Counted from the stretch's first letter, positions 26,918 to 35,756 are shown. The stretch is DNA of 41,538 nt from Candidatus Binatia bacterium (GCA_022824615.1 JAJDZM010000295.1:1-41538); one strand, 5' to 3'. Notes: generated by a model not told the origin, from the sequence alone. Made by a program: numbers and translations.

Positions 26918-27020
26918 GTTTGCCCCCTCCACTAATCCACGCTACACACCCCAGCATGGCTGCCAACGCACTGGTGATCTTTGCCAAATGGCCCCTGCCC
27001 GGACAGGTCAAGACGCGCCT
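26918..27020 (+). repeat. ~100 bp imperfect direct repeat, right copy (left copy 22721-22825)
   Basis: gtttgcccc...atccacgctacacaccccagcatggctgccaacgcRctggtgatctttgccaaatggc...tgcccggacaggtcaagacRcgcYt shared by both sites. Confidence 0.88.
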
Positions 27021-27645
27021 CTGTCCGCCGCTCCGGCCCGACCAGGCCGCGGAACTGTCGCGTTGCTTTCTCCTCGATACGGTTGAACGGGTATCCCGGC
27101 TCGAAGAGGTACAGGTCTGGGTCGCCTTTACCCCGGCTGAGAGTGAGCCATGCTTTCGGGCTCTGTTGCCTTCCTCAGTCCGGTATTTGCCGCAACGGGG
27201 CAACGATCTTGGTGAGCGTGAGCTGAATATCTTTATTGATCTGTTCGAGGGAGAAACGACGCGGGTGGCGATCATGGGGAGCGATATTCCCTCCGTGCCG
27301 CTCGCCTATCTCCGCTCGGCCTTCGACCTGTTGAAGAATCCGGACTGTGATGCCGTCCTCGGACCGAGTCGTGACGGCGGTTATTACTGTATCGGTGCAC
27401 AGGCCGGCCATGCAGGGTTGCCGGCACTGTTTGAGCATATCGAGTGGAGTACGGAAAAGGTCATGCAGCAGACCTTGCAACAGGCCCGTTTGCATAACCT
27501 GAATGTGCGTCTGATACCGCGCTGGTACGATGTGGATACCGTAGAGGATATGCGGAAGCTGGCGGAGCAGTTACAGGAAATGCCGAATGAAGAGGATGCC
27601 CCACGAACCCGGAATTTTTTAGAACAGATCGCCTCTTTACTGTGA
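26956..27645 (+). CDS. TIGR04282/DUF2064 family (arsenosugar-type) glycosyltransferase
   Basis: MAANALVIFAKWPLPGQVKTRLCPPLRPDQAAELSRCFLLDTVERV...IMGSDIPSVPLAYLRSAFDLL...DAVLGPSRDGGYYCIGA. Confidence 0.9.
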   Translation: MAANALVIFAKWPLPGQVKTRLCPPLRPDQAAELSRCFLLDTVERVSRLEEVQVWVAFTPAESEPCFRALLPSSVRYLPQRGNDLGERELNIFIDLFEGETTRVAIMGSDIPSVPLAYLRSAFDLLKNPDCDAVLGPSRDGGYYCIGAQAGHAGLPALFEHIEWSTEKVMQQTLQQARLHNLNVRLIPRWYDVDTVEDMRKLAEQLQEMPNEEDAPRTRNFLEQIASLL

Positions 27646-27669
27646 AGAAATTCTTATGGCTGATTCGTT

Positions 27670-27697
27670 GTAGGGGCAATTCATGAATTGCCCCTAC
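27670..27697. terminator. Perfect 28 bp palindromic repeat between convergent genes
   Basis: gtaggggcaattcatgaattgcccctac, perfectly self-complementary, abuts the stop codon of the 27698-28474 gene. Confidence 0.7.
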
Positions 27698-28474
27698 TTA
27701 CGAGGCCAGCTTTGCGCTATCCGTCCCTATGAACTCCTCCAGTTCATATTTCAGTCGCGCGAATACCCCTACCCCTTCCTTGACGACCGCCGAGCCGACC
27801 TGAATGGCCTTCACGCCCTGTTGGAGAATAGCAAGTGCGTGCGCGCCGGTTGATACGCCACCTACGCCGATCACATCGAGTCTTCCCTCCGCCGCCTCAA
27901 GGACGGCCTGAGCCTGAGACGGACCACCGTTCGCCCCTGTGTTGTGACACATGACAACGGGAATATTATTCTGGACCAGCGTGTGTACGATATCCGAAAG
28001 TGTGAGCGGAACCGTAGCCGGGAGCTTGATGGCAATCGGAGCGGCAATCTGTCTGCGGAGCGCTGAAACGACCTCGGCCAGGCGTTCGACAGACTGAAAT
28101 GGATTCACGTGGGTATGCACATGCGGATCGTTCAGATTGATTTCAATCAGGTCCGCACCGGCTTGCGTCAGTGTCTGCGCAACATGGACGAACTCTTCGA
28201 TCGTGAGACCGGCAACGCTGGCAACCACCGGCTTGCCCCACTGGCGCAGTTCTGGAATGACCTCAACGTAGTAGTCAGTACCGGGGTTTTCCAGGCCGCA
28301 TTGCGCTCCAGGATCGAGAAACGATGTTGGCGTAATCGACTTCGTGACAACCGCACCGCTCTCCGAATGGGCCTGGGCGAGCAACTCCGCTCGCGAGGTC
28401 GATAATGCACCAGCGGCGTTCATCAAACTAAAAGGAAATCGGATATTGGCAATGCGCGGAGTCATCGGTGTCAT
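27698..28474 (-). CDS. Dihydroorotate dehydrogenase-like (class 1) protein
   Basis: FPFSLMNAAGALSTSRAELLAQAHSESGAVVTKSITPTSFLDPGAQCGLENPG...ADLIEINLNDPHV...AIKLPATVP...DVIGVGGVSTGAHALAILQQGVKAIQVGSAV. Confidence 0.85.
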   Translation of the reverse strand: MTPMTPRIANIRFPFSLMNAAGALSTSRAELLAQAHSESGAVVTKSITPTSFLDPGAQCGLENPGTDYYVEVIPELRQWGKPVVASVAGLTIEEFVHVAQTLTQAGADLIEINLNDPHVHTHVNPFQSVERLAEVVSALRRQIAAPIAIKLPATVPLTLSDIVHTLVQNNIPVVMCHNTGANGGPSQAQAVLEAAEGRLDVIGVGGVSTGAHALAILQQGVKAIQVGSAVVKEGVGVFARLKYELEEFIGTDSAKLAS

Positions 28475-28489
28475 ACTGATACCCTTGGC

Positions 28490-29134
28490 TCAGCTCCGAA
28501 TAGACTCGGTGTGATGTTCCAACGCCTGGAGAATGAAATCTGCGGTGCCCGTCTCACCCCACACGCTTGAGTCGAGTTGGAGGTTGTATCCATCTGCGTC
28601 GCGCCAATCCGCCTGGTAGAACTTGTGGACATAATCCGTCCGCAGTTTATCCATCCCGGTGATGCGTCGCTTGGCCTCATCTGTGGTGAGGCCCTCTACG
28701 TTCATCACGCGCTCAATACGGGCATCGAGCGAGGCAAAAACAAAAACGTGGAGGGTCTCGGATCTGTTGGCCAGAATGCAGTTTCCCCCACGCCCGACAA
28801 CAATGGCGCTGCCCTCCTGCGCGACCTCTTCAATCAGCTTGCGGGTCAGGCGCGCGAGTTGGCTGTCTTTGAGACGCAACGGCGGCGGGATGTTATAGGC
28901 GCTCTCAAAACCGCCGACGCCAAAGGATTCGACAAGGCGTTCGATAAACGAACCCACGCGTTCATCTTTGGTCTCAATATAATCCTCAGAGACATGTTGT
29001 TGGGACGCGATGGTGCGGACAATTTCCTTGTCCCAGACTTTCCAGTTGAGGCGTTGCCCCAGATCGCGGGCAATCAGGCTTCCCCCGCTGCCGTACTGGT
29101 GAGACAGCGTGAGCAGGGTGATGGGCGTATTCAT
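28490..29134 (-). CDS. Cytidylate kinase-like family protein
   Basis: ITLLTLSHQYGSGGSLIARDLGQRLNWKVWDKEIV...AIVVGRGGNCILANRSETLHVFVFASLDARIERVMNVEGLTTDEAKRRI. Confidence 0.88.
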   Translation of the reverse strand: MNTPITLLTLSHQYGSGGSLIARDLGQRLNWKVWDKEIVRTIASQQHVSEDYIETKDERVGSFIERLVESFGVGGFESAYNIPPPLRLKDSQLARLTRKLIEEVAQEGSAIVVGRGGNCILANRSETLHVFVFASLDARIERVMNVEGLTTDEAKRRITGMDKLRTDYVHKFYQADWRDADGYNLQLDSSVWGETGTADFILQALEHHTESIRS

Positions 29135-29228
29135 AATGGGTCCTTCCTCGGAGTCCTCGCGGAAGCTGATTACACGGAAGCCTCCCGGAACTCGTATTCT
29201 AGGAGGACGTGAACAGACCTGTCAATTC

Positions 29229-30548
29229 TCATTGGGCGGGTGGTGAGGGTGCCAGTCTGGGATTCTTGGCAAACAGAAAGCACAGACCACCCAGGAAACT
29301 GCACGCCGCCAGGACCCAAAAAGCCAGGGTATAATCCCCGCGGACATCACGTATCCAGCCGGCAAAGGGCGGCGCGACAAGCATGAGGATATTCATCGGG
29401 ACAGTAGACAGGCCCAGAATCTTGCCAAAAGAGGTTTGACCGAAATAATCGCCCCGAATCGCCACCGTGAGCGGGTTCCGTCCACCGAACCCGATGCCAA
29501 AGAGGACGGCGAAGAGGATGAGCATGGGAGTCGAAGTCGAGAACGTCAGCACGACCGTGCCAGCCGCCTGGAGCGACGAGAAGATAAACAGGGCGATACG
29601 TTTGGGCATGCGGTCGCCGACATAGCCGCCCACGAGTTGAAAAACCATGGAAATAGCCGTGTACACAGAGACGAGCCAAGCCGTTGTCTGAACCGAAAAG
29701 CCCGCATCCTCCATCAGCAGCCCCAGGTGGGCCATGATGGCCAGGAGCACCATGGAGGTAAATCCGTGGCCAAAGGAGATGAGCCAAAAGGCCGGTGTTC
29801 TGAGTGCCTGGGCGGCGGTCAGGTCGGGACTGGGGGCAGGGCTGATAGGCTGGGAGACCGCTGAACTTTGCGTACTGCGGGTTTCGTCTGGTTGTCGTAT
29901 CGGTCCGCCATCGGGCAGCAGATCATAGTCCTGCGGTCGGTCACGGATGAGCCGCGCAAGCGGGACTGCGACAACAACGGTAAAAACCGCCAGCAGCAGA
30001 GCAGTCGTCCGCCAGCCGAGACGCTCGTAGTCGGGATCAATGGCCCAGGCAATTGTCGGGACGAGGAATAATGCCCCCAGACGACTGCCGACATTGGCCC
30101 AGCCGACCGCACTCGCCCGGCGCCGGACAAACCAGTGGTTCAGCATCGTCATGAGCGGCAGCCAGCCGCCAAACCCCTGTCCGACCGCCATGACGACATA
30201 GGCGAGGTAAAACATCCACAGGCTGTCGGTCTGACTTAACAACAGGAACCCGGCGGCCAGAAAAAAGAGACCCATAATGACCATACGGCGCGTGCCGAGG
30301 CGATCGGTCAGATATCCTTCGACCGGGCCCATGAGGCCGCCCTCGATGCGGGTAAACGTCAGAGCCAGACCGAGTTGGGTCCGACTCCAGCCAAACTCTC
30401 GTTCCAGGGCAACGGCCCACACGCCCATAGCGTGAAACAGTGGGACATGGGCCAGCATCATGATGAAGCCGCTGAGTGCGACCAACCACCACCCGTAAAA
30501 GACGCGCGGTTTTCGGTCCGAAGCGGGAGGCAAGGAAGGGGTATCCAT
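29229..30548 (-). CDS. MFS transporter
   Basis: 12-TM-like; VFYGWWLVALSGFIMMLAHVPLFHAMGVWAVALEREFGWSRTQLGLALTFTRIEGGLMGPVEGYLTDRLGTRRMVIMG. Confidence 0.93.
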   Translation of the reverse strand: MDTPSLPPASDRKPRVFYGWWLVALSGFIMMLAHVPLFHAMGVWAVALEREFGWSRTQLGLALTFTRIEGGLMGPVEGYLTDRLGTRRMVIMGLFFLAAGFLLLSQTDSLWMFYLAYVVMAVGQGFGGWLPLMTMLNHWFVRRRASAVGWANVGSRLGALFLVPTIAWAIDPDYERLGWRTTALLLAVFTVVVAVPLARLIRDRPQDYDLLPDGGPIRQPDETRSTQSSAVSQPISPAPSPDLTAAQALRTPAFWLISFGHGFTSMVLLAIMAHLGLLMEDAGFSVQTTAWLVSVYTAISMVFQLVGGYVGDRMPKRIALFIFSSLQAAGTVVLTFSTSTPMLILFAVLFGIGFGGRNPLTVAIRGDYFGQTSFGKILGLSTVPMNILMLVAPPFAGWIRDVRGDYTLAFWVLAACSFLGGLCFLFAKNPRLAPSPPAQ

Positions 30549-30739
30549 ACGATATGCTGCACTGCGGCCAACACACCTGCTCGGTGCGCGAAGTGCCCAA
30601 GCCTATCGCGTTGGTACGTATCTCAACAAGTGGAGTTCAGTTGAGTAGCGGTATCCCATGACGGCTCAACGCCTTGCTGAGAGGGGAGTAGTATGGGCCT
30701 CGCTCTAGCGTTTCGGTATGGAGGCGCTATAGTACTGGC

Positions 30740-31726
30740 GTGCTTATTGGGCTTGCTGCTGTTGTGTGTGGGTTCGTATGGGGCATGATCCACGGCCAGG
30801 TCTGGCTACAACTGAACGTTCGGTGGATGGCGAGAGCCGCCCGCTCCCTCCAAGGGGTTCATAAACGCCCCAATCGTCGTCTGAAAGCCGTTCGGCCCAC
30901 CTCCTTTCGCGCTCCGCAGAAGTTTCTGGGCGTCCTCTTTGGAACCATAGCTACCGGTGGATTTCTCGCCGTCCTTGCTCCCAACTGGTCTTTTCTGGCG
31001 CCGTACTCAATTGGACTGTTCGCCGGCTTCTCTCCCGCTTTCATTCTCGCCTATTGGCGCGTGTCTGCCCTCGTTGGGGTAGTGCTGCTTGTTGGCGCAA
31101 CAGGAATTCTGCTCTATGACGATATGGACGATCCCGGTGAGCACGTCCGTGTGCCAGAGATGGAAAACGAGCCGAAGGCGCCCGATCAAGACGCGAGTCC
31201 CGCACGAGCCCGGTCGCCCTTGCCACCACCGCCTTCTGTAGAAAAGAACGAAGCAGTTCCAAAGGACGAGGCAATTCCAAAGGAGGAAGCAACTCCGAAA
31301 GATATCGTCCGACAGGGGGTTCCGTCTCCTGTGAAAAAGAGCGAAGCAACTCCAAAAGAGGAAGCAGCGCCGAGAGCTATTGTTCGGCAGGATATTCCTT
31401 TTGCTTTTAACGACCGAACGATTCGACCGGAGTTTCTGCCGGAGCTGAATGAGACGGCTCGTATTCTCAACGACAACCCGACGCTCTCCGTCCTGATTGA
31501 GGGCTACGCTGATGCGGTTGGCTCCGAGTCGTTTAACCTGAGACTCTCCCGTGCGCGGGCGGAAGCGGTCCGAGACTATCTGATAGCGAGTGGGATTGCC
31601 GCCGACCGTCTCCGAGTCGTGGGGCGAGGAGAGATCGCCCCTCTTGCTCCCAACGCCAGAGATGACGGTTCGGACAATCCGGAAGGCAGGGCCGTCAATC
31701 GCCGCGTCGAACTCTCGGTTGAATAG
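30740..31726 (+). CDS. OmpA-family protein with N-terminal TM segments and K/E/P-rich linker
   Basis: C-terminus IPFAFNDRTIRPEFLPELNETARILNDNPTLSVLIEGYADAVGSESFNLRLSRARAEAVRDYLIASGIAADRLRVVGRGEIAPLAPN...GRAVNRRVEL. Confidence 0.9.
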   Translation: MLIGLAAVVCGFVWGMIHGQVWLQLNVRWMARAARSLQGVHKRPNRRLKAVRPTSFRAPQKFLGVLFGTIATGGFLAVLAPNWSFLAPYSIGLFAGFSPAFILAYWRVSALVGVVLLVGATGILLYDDMDDPGEHVRVPEMENEPKAPDQDASPARARSPLPPPPSVEKNEAVPKDEAIPKEEATPKDIVRQGVPSPVKKSEATPKEEAAPRAIVRQDIPFAFNDRTIRPEFLPELNETARILNDNPTLSVLIEGYADAVGSESFNLRLSRARAEAVRDYLIASGIAADRLRVVGRGEIAPLAPNARDDGSDNPEGRAVNRRVELSVE

Positions 31727-31731
31727 GCGGT

Positions 31732-32598
31732 CTACGCCCCGCTGGGAGGGGCGATAGGAATCGTCTCCGCCAGCGCTGGCGTTTTTCCCGCCTCGTTTGA
31801 AAAACGTCCGGCGGCAACCACGTCGTCGTGAGAAAACGACACCCAGAGATTTTTCTGTCTGGCCTCGGCGTAGAGCCGTTTTTTCGCGGCAATCGTTACT
31901 AAGGGGTCAGTGTCATACGCGGCGTTCCAGGCGAGCCGCAGGTGTGCGGTCGTTGGCACAATATCGGCGAAGTGAATCAAGCCGGTTCCAGCCGTTTCAA
32001 CGATGACGCACTGGTGCGGACTGGTATGGCCGCCCGAGACGGTTGTGCGAACGCGGTCGGTCAGCGTTGTGTCACCGTCAATGAGGTCAATATTCGTAAG
32101 CGGCTCCAGACATTCCGGGGCGTGTCGGTAGGCCGCGGCAAGACGTTCGTCCGGCGGCTGGGTTGCCAACTCCCACTCCGCCCGTTGCAGAACCACACGG
32201 GCATTGGGAAAAGCTGGCGTGATCGTGCCGTCGTCCGCCTTATCAATGACGCCGCCCAGATGATCAAAATGGAGATGGCTCAGCACGACGTGGGTCACGT
32301 CTGTCCTTGTGTAACCGAGGGCGTGAAGCTGGCCGGTCAGACCGCTGCCACGCCGGGGAGTAAAAAATTGTTGCTCGCGTTCACTCAGCCGATTCCCGAT
32401 GCCGGTATCAACAACGATGAGCTCATTCCGAGTCACAATCAGCGGACAGGTCAGACTCATGGTAATGCGCCCGCGTTCGTTGGGTCGCTTCTCCCGTTGC
32501 CAGATTTCACGCGGGACAATCCCGAACTGCGCGCCGCCGTCATCCCACCACAACCCGTCGTTCAAAAAGTGAATGGTGGTATCCCCGGCTTTCAGCAT
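31732..32598 (-). CDS. MBL-fold metallo-hydrolase
   Basis: MLKAGDTTIHFLNDGLWWDDGGAQFGIVPREIWQ...VVDTGIGNRLSEREQQFF...THVVLSHLHFDHLGGVID...GGHTSPHQCVIVETAGTGLIHFADIVPT. Confidence 0.92.
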   Translation of the reverse strand: MLKAGDTTIHFLNDGLWWDDGGAQFGIVPREIWQREKRPNERGRITMSLTCPLIVTRNELIVVDTGIGNRLSEREQQFFTPRRGSGLTGQLHALGYTRTDVTHVVLSHLHFDHLGGVIDKADDGTITPAFPNARVVLQRAEWELATQPPDERLAAAYRHAPECLEPLTNIDLIDGDTTLTDRVRTTVSGGHTSPHQCVIVETAGTGLIHFADIVPTTAHLRLAWNAAYDTDPLVTIAAKKRLYAEARQKNLWVSFSHDDVVAAGRFSNEAGKTPALAETIPIAPPSGA

Positions 32599-32697
32599 GG
32601 GGCCGACTATAACCGAGCCCAAAAAGGAAGACAAACTCCGTTTCAGCGCTTCCATTTGTGTAGCTTTTGAGGCACCCTCACACACAAAGGAGGTCAT

Positions 32698-33021
32698 ATG
32701 CCGGGCGTACACGACCGTGGGGGCTGGCCTGATGTCGGACCCATCAACAAGGCGGAACATGAACTGTCGTTCTGGGAGAAACGGACCGACGCACTCCTCG
32801 TGCTGTTGAGCAGCGCGGACCGGCGCGTGATCCGGGTCGATGAGTTGCGACGGGCAATCGAAAGCCTGCCACCCGAGGCGTATGAAACCATGGGCTATTA
32901 CGAACGCTGGATCAGCGCGATTGAAACCCTGCTGATTGAAAAGAACGTCCTGACCAAGGCTGAGATTGACCGCAAGGCCGAACAGATCGTGGAGCAGCGG
33001 ACGATCGAGACGACTGAGTGA
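32698..33021 (+). CDS. Nitrile hydratase beta-subunit N-terminal-half protein (thiocyanate hydrolase beta-like)
   Basis: MPGVHDRGGWPDVGPINKAEHELSFWEKRTDALLVLL...IESLPPEAYETMGYYERWISAIETLLIEKNVLTKAEID. Confidence 0.85.
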   Translation: MPGVHDRGGWPDVGPINKAEHELSFWEKRTDALLVLLSSADRRVIRVDELRRAIESLPPEAYETMGYYERWISAIETLLIEKNVLTKAEIDRKAEQIVEQRTIETTE

Positions 33022-33045
33022 AGTCCGGCTTGAAAGGAGGAAGAG

Positions 33046-33831
33046 ATGGGACGCCTCGATGGCAAGGTCGCATTCATTACCGGGGCGGGTTCGGGCATTG
33101 CCCGCTCTGCCGCCCGGATTTTTACCCAAGAGGGGGCAAAGGTCGTCATTGCCGAACTCAAGCCCGCACTCGGCCGTGAAACCGAACGCCTGGTCCGTGA
33201 CGCTGGCGGAGAGGCGGTGTTCATAGAAACCGACGTCACCATCGAGGAGAGCGTGAAAAACGCCATCGACCAAACGGTGACGCGCTATGCCAGGGTCGAC
33301 ATTCTGTATAACTGTGCGGGCGGGTCGATTGCTGAAGACACGACCGTGACTGAGGTGGATATGTCGGTCTGGCAGCACACCCAGTCGCTCGATTTGCTCG
33401 GCCCGTTTCTGTGCTGCCGGCACGGGATTCCCGAACTCGTCAAGGCCGGTGGGGGCGCGATTGTCAATATGTCTTCCGTCGTCGCTTTGCGGGGATCGTT
33501 TCCACTGCATGTCTACACCGCGGCCAAAGGTGGTGTCATTGCTTTTACCCAGGTGCTCGCCGGGACGTATGCCAAGGATAAAATTCGCGCCAATGTGATC
33601 TGCCCGGGGGTGATTATGACCGACCGGGTGCGGCAACGCCTGGGTGTAGACCAGCCGCCTGAGGCCGGCCAGACCGGTGTCGTCAACCTGGAATCCCAAC
33701 TGAAGAAGTATCCGTTCTCTGTGGGCGAGCCCGAAGATATCGCCCGGGTGGCCCTTTTTCTGGCCTCGGACGAAGCTCGCATGATGACCGGCGCCGTCGT
33801 GCCGGTTGACGGTGGGCTGTCGGCCTACTAG
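33046..33831 (+). CDS. SDR family NAD(P)-dependent oxidoreductase
   Basis: MGRLDGKVAFITGAGSGIARSAARIF...LYNCAGGSIAED...YTAAKGGVIAFTQVLAGTYAKDKIRANVICPGVIMTDRV; AAAGGAGG RBS. Confidence 0.95.
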   Translation: MGRLDGKVAFITGAGSGIARSAARIFTQEGAKVVIAELKPALGRETERLVRDAGGEAVFIETDVTIEESVKNAIDQTVTRYARVDILYNCAGGSIAEDTTVTEVDMSVWQHTQSLDLLGPFLCCRHGIPELVKAGGGAIVNMSSVVALRGSFPLHVYTAAKGGVIAFTQVLAGTYAKDKIRANVICPGVIMTDRVRQRLGVDQPPEAGQTGVVNLESQLKKYPFSVGEPEDIARVALFLASDEARMMTGAVVPVDGGLSAY

Positions 33832-33849
33832 GAACAGATAGTGACGATG

Positions 33850-34143
33850 CCGTATCAGCCAGGAGACCGAGTGCGTATCCGAGTCGCCACCCCGTCCGGC
33901 CATTACCGGACGCCCACCTATATTCAGGGCAAAGTCGGCGTCATCGAAGCCGTCCACGGCGCGTTTCGCAACCCTGAGACGCTGGCCTATGGCGGAGACG
34001 GACGCCCCAAGCAAACGTTGTATCTAGTCCGCTTTGATCAAACCCATATCTGGGCACATGCCGAGCCGGTCCCTTTCTGTCAGAACGACCGGCTATTGAT
34101 TGACATCTACGAACACTGGCTGGAGCCAGCCCCCGAGGAGTAA
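33850..34143 (+). CDS. Nitrile hydratase beta-subunit C-terminal-half protein (thiocyanate hydrolase alpha-like)
   Basis: YQPGDRVRIRVATPSGHYRTPTYIQGKVGVIEAVHGAFRNPETLAYGGDGRPKQTLYLVRFDQTHIW (SH3-like NHase beta C-domain). Start is uncertain (GTG 33841 or nearby ATG). Confidence 0.85.
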   Translation, partial: PYQPGDRVRIRVATPSGHYRTPTYIQGKVGVIEAVHGAFRNPETLAYGGDGRPKQTLYLVRFDQTHIWAHAEPVPFCQNDRLLIDIYEHWLEPAPEE

Positions 34144-34146
34144 GCG

Positions 34147-34776
34147 ATGCACGACCACGACGCGCCCGACTCTCATCTGCCGCTTGAAGCGGATGCCGAG
34201 CTGACCTATTACGAACAGCGGGTAGAAGCTATTCAGGCGCTGCTGATCGAAAAGGGACTGTTGAGCGCGGATGACGTGCGGCGGGCGGTCGAAGATATGG
34301 ACGCCCGCTCGCCCGCGGTCGGAGCGCGGGTGATTGCGCGCGCCTGGGTCGATCCGCACTTTAAGCAACACCTGCTTGCCGACGCCAAGGCGGCGATTGC
34401 CACGCTGGGCATTGACGTAGACACCTGGAGTACGCTGGTGGCGGTGGAGAACACGCCGACCATCCATAATGTCGTGGTGTGTACCCTGTGTTCCTGCTAT
34501 CCCCGCTCTCTCCTCGGCGTGCCGCCCGACTGGTATAAAAGTCTCAACTACCGAGCCCGGGTGGTGAAAGAGCCGCGGACCGTCCTCGAAGAATTCGGCC
34601 TGGAACTCGCGCCCGACATAGAAGTCCGGGTGTACGACAGCACGGCCGACATGCGCTACCTGGTGATCCCTCAGCGGCCGGCTGGAACCGAGGGCATGAG
34701 CGAGGGGGCACTCGCCGAGCTGGTCACCCGAGACAGTATGATCGGGGTCACGCAAGCACAGGAACCCTCACCCTAG
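34147..34776 (+). CDS. Nitrile hydratase alpha-subunit / thiocyanate hydrolase gamma-like
   Basis: ENTPTIHNVVVCTLCSCYPRSLLGVPPDWYKSLNYRARVVKEPRTVLEEFG: CTLCSC metal site, cobalt-type. Confidence 0.9.
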   Translation: MHDHDAPDSHLPLEADAELTYYEQRVEAIQALLIEKGLLSADDVRRAVEDMDARSPAVGARVIARAWVDPHFKQHLLADAKAAIATLGIDVDTWSTLVAVENTPTIHNVVVCTLCSCYPRSLLGVPPDWYKSLNYRARVVKEPRTVLEEFGLELAPDIEVRVYDSTADMRYLVIPQRPAGTEGMSEGALAELVTRDSMIGVTQAQEPSP

Positions 34777-34797
34777 CCCTCTCCCAGAGGGAGAGGG
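34777..34797 (+). terminator. 9 bp-arm hairpin immediately after the NHase alpha stop codon (dispersed CCCTCTCCC...GGGAGAGGG element)
   Basis: ccctctccc-aga-gggagaggg, perfect arms. Confidence 0.6.
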
Positions 34798-34826
34798 AAT
34801 GGAGGCCGGAGGGGATGATAAAATCT

Positions 34827-34853
34827 GTAGGGGCAACCCCCTGTGGTTGCCCG
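34827..34853. repeat. Dispersed GTAGGGGCAACCCCCTGTGGTTGCCC-type palindromic repeat
   Basis: gtaggggcaaccccctgtggttgcccg; inverted halves, related in 5' half to 27670-27697. Confidence 0.6.
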
Positions 34854-34877
34854 GTGGCGGCGTTCCGAGGTGGGTTG

Positions 34878-35756
34878 TCATTTTTTCATGCGCTCGGCAA
34901 AACTACGCATTTCCTCGATGACGGCATCGGTCTCGGCGCTCAGCGGCAGCATATAGAGCACGTCAACGCCGGCGGCGCGATACGCCTCAAGCTCTTTGTC
35001 GCCAGCCCTATTGGACAGGGCAAGCGCGGTAATCTCCAATGCGTTAAAATCGCGACCGGCCTCGTCCATCAGACCCTTGATTTGATCCAGCAGGCCGGGA
35101 ATCCGCTCGGGCAGGACCAGGCCACAGTGCCAGCCATTACCGAAAGCGGCCACGCGCCGTAACGCCGGCTTGGATTCTCCCCCAACCCAGATGGGCGGAT
35201 GGGGCTTTTGGAGCGGACGGGGCAGGACGTTGACGTCTTCCTGCAACTCGACGAATTTCCCGGAAAAACGGGGCGAGTCCTGCGTCCACAAGGCCTGCAT
35301 CATGGCAATATATTCGCGCGTGCGGGCGCCCCGCTGGGTGAAGGGGATGTTCAGCAGGCGGAATTCGTCTTCCAACCAACCGACCCCGATGCCCATGATA
35401 AAACGTCCACCGGACAGCACATCAATGGTGGCCACTCGACGCGCAACGTCGAAAGGGTGCCGATACGGCACAATTACGACGCTGATCCCGAGACGGACCC
35501 GTTCTGTAATCGCCGCCAGAAAGGCCATGGTGTCGAACGGGTCCAGCCAGACCATTTCGGTGTATACCGCATACGGCGTTTTGCCGCCCACATATTCATC
35601 ATAGGGCCAGGGAGAGCTAATCTGTTTGGGAATGACAATATGGTCGCCGATCAGGAGCGAATCAAAGCCTAGTTCTTCTGCGGCAGTCGCCAGTTTTTTG
35701 AGCGAGTCGCGTTGGGACACGGACGCGCCACCGCCGAGTTGAATCCCGTATTTCAT
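34878..35756 (-). CDS. LLM-class (F420-dependent, TIGR03619-like) oxidoreductase
   Basis: MKYGIQLGGGASVSQRDSLKKLATAAEELGFDSLLIGDHIVIP...RVRLGISVVIVPYRHPFDVARRVATIDVLSGGRFIMGIGVGWLEDEF. Confidence 0.92.
   Translation of the reverse strand: MKYGIQLGGGASVSQRDSLKKLATAAEELGFDSLLIGDHIVIPKQISSPWPYDEYVGGKTPYAVYTEMVWLDPFDTMAFLAAITERVRLGISVVIVPYRHPFDVARRVATIDVLSGGRFIMGIGVGWLEDEFRLLNIPFTQRGARTREYIAMMQALWTQDSPRFSGKFVELQEDVNVLPRPLQKPHPPIWVGGESKPALRRVAAFGNGWHCGLVLPERIPGLLDQIKGLMDEAGRDFNALEITALALSNRAGDKELEAYRAAGVDVLYMLPLSAETDAVIEEMRSFAERMKK

Noticed and set aside
32599-34014. 760-aa minus-strand ORF 31732..34014
   Set aside because: Only 31732-32598 shows MBL-fold sequence. The N-terminal ~470 codons are antisense to well-supported NHase-beta and SDR genes and have low-complexity, H/R/G-rich composition.
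34777-34853. CCCTCTCCC/GGGAGAGGG and GTAGGGGCAACCCC repeats as a novel regulatory RNA
   Set aside because: Both resemble common dispersed intergenic palindromes; terminator or REP-like function is the simpler reading.
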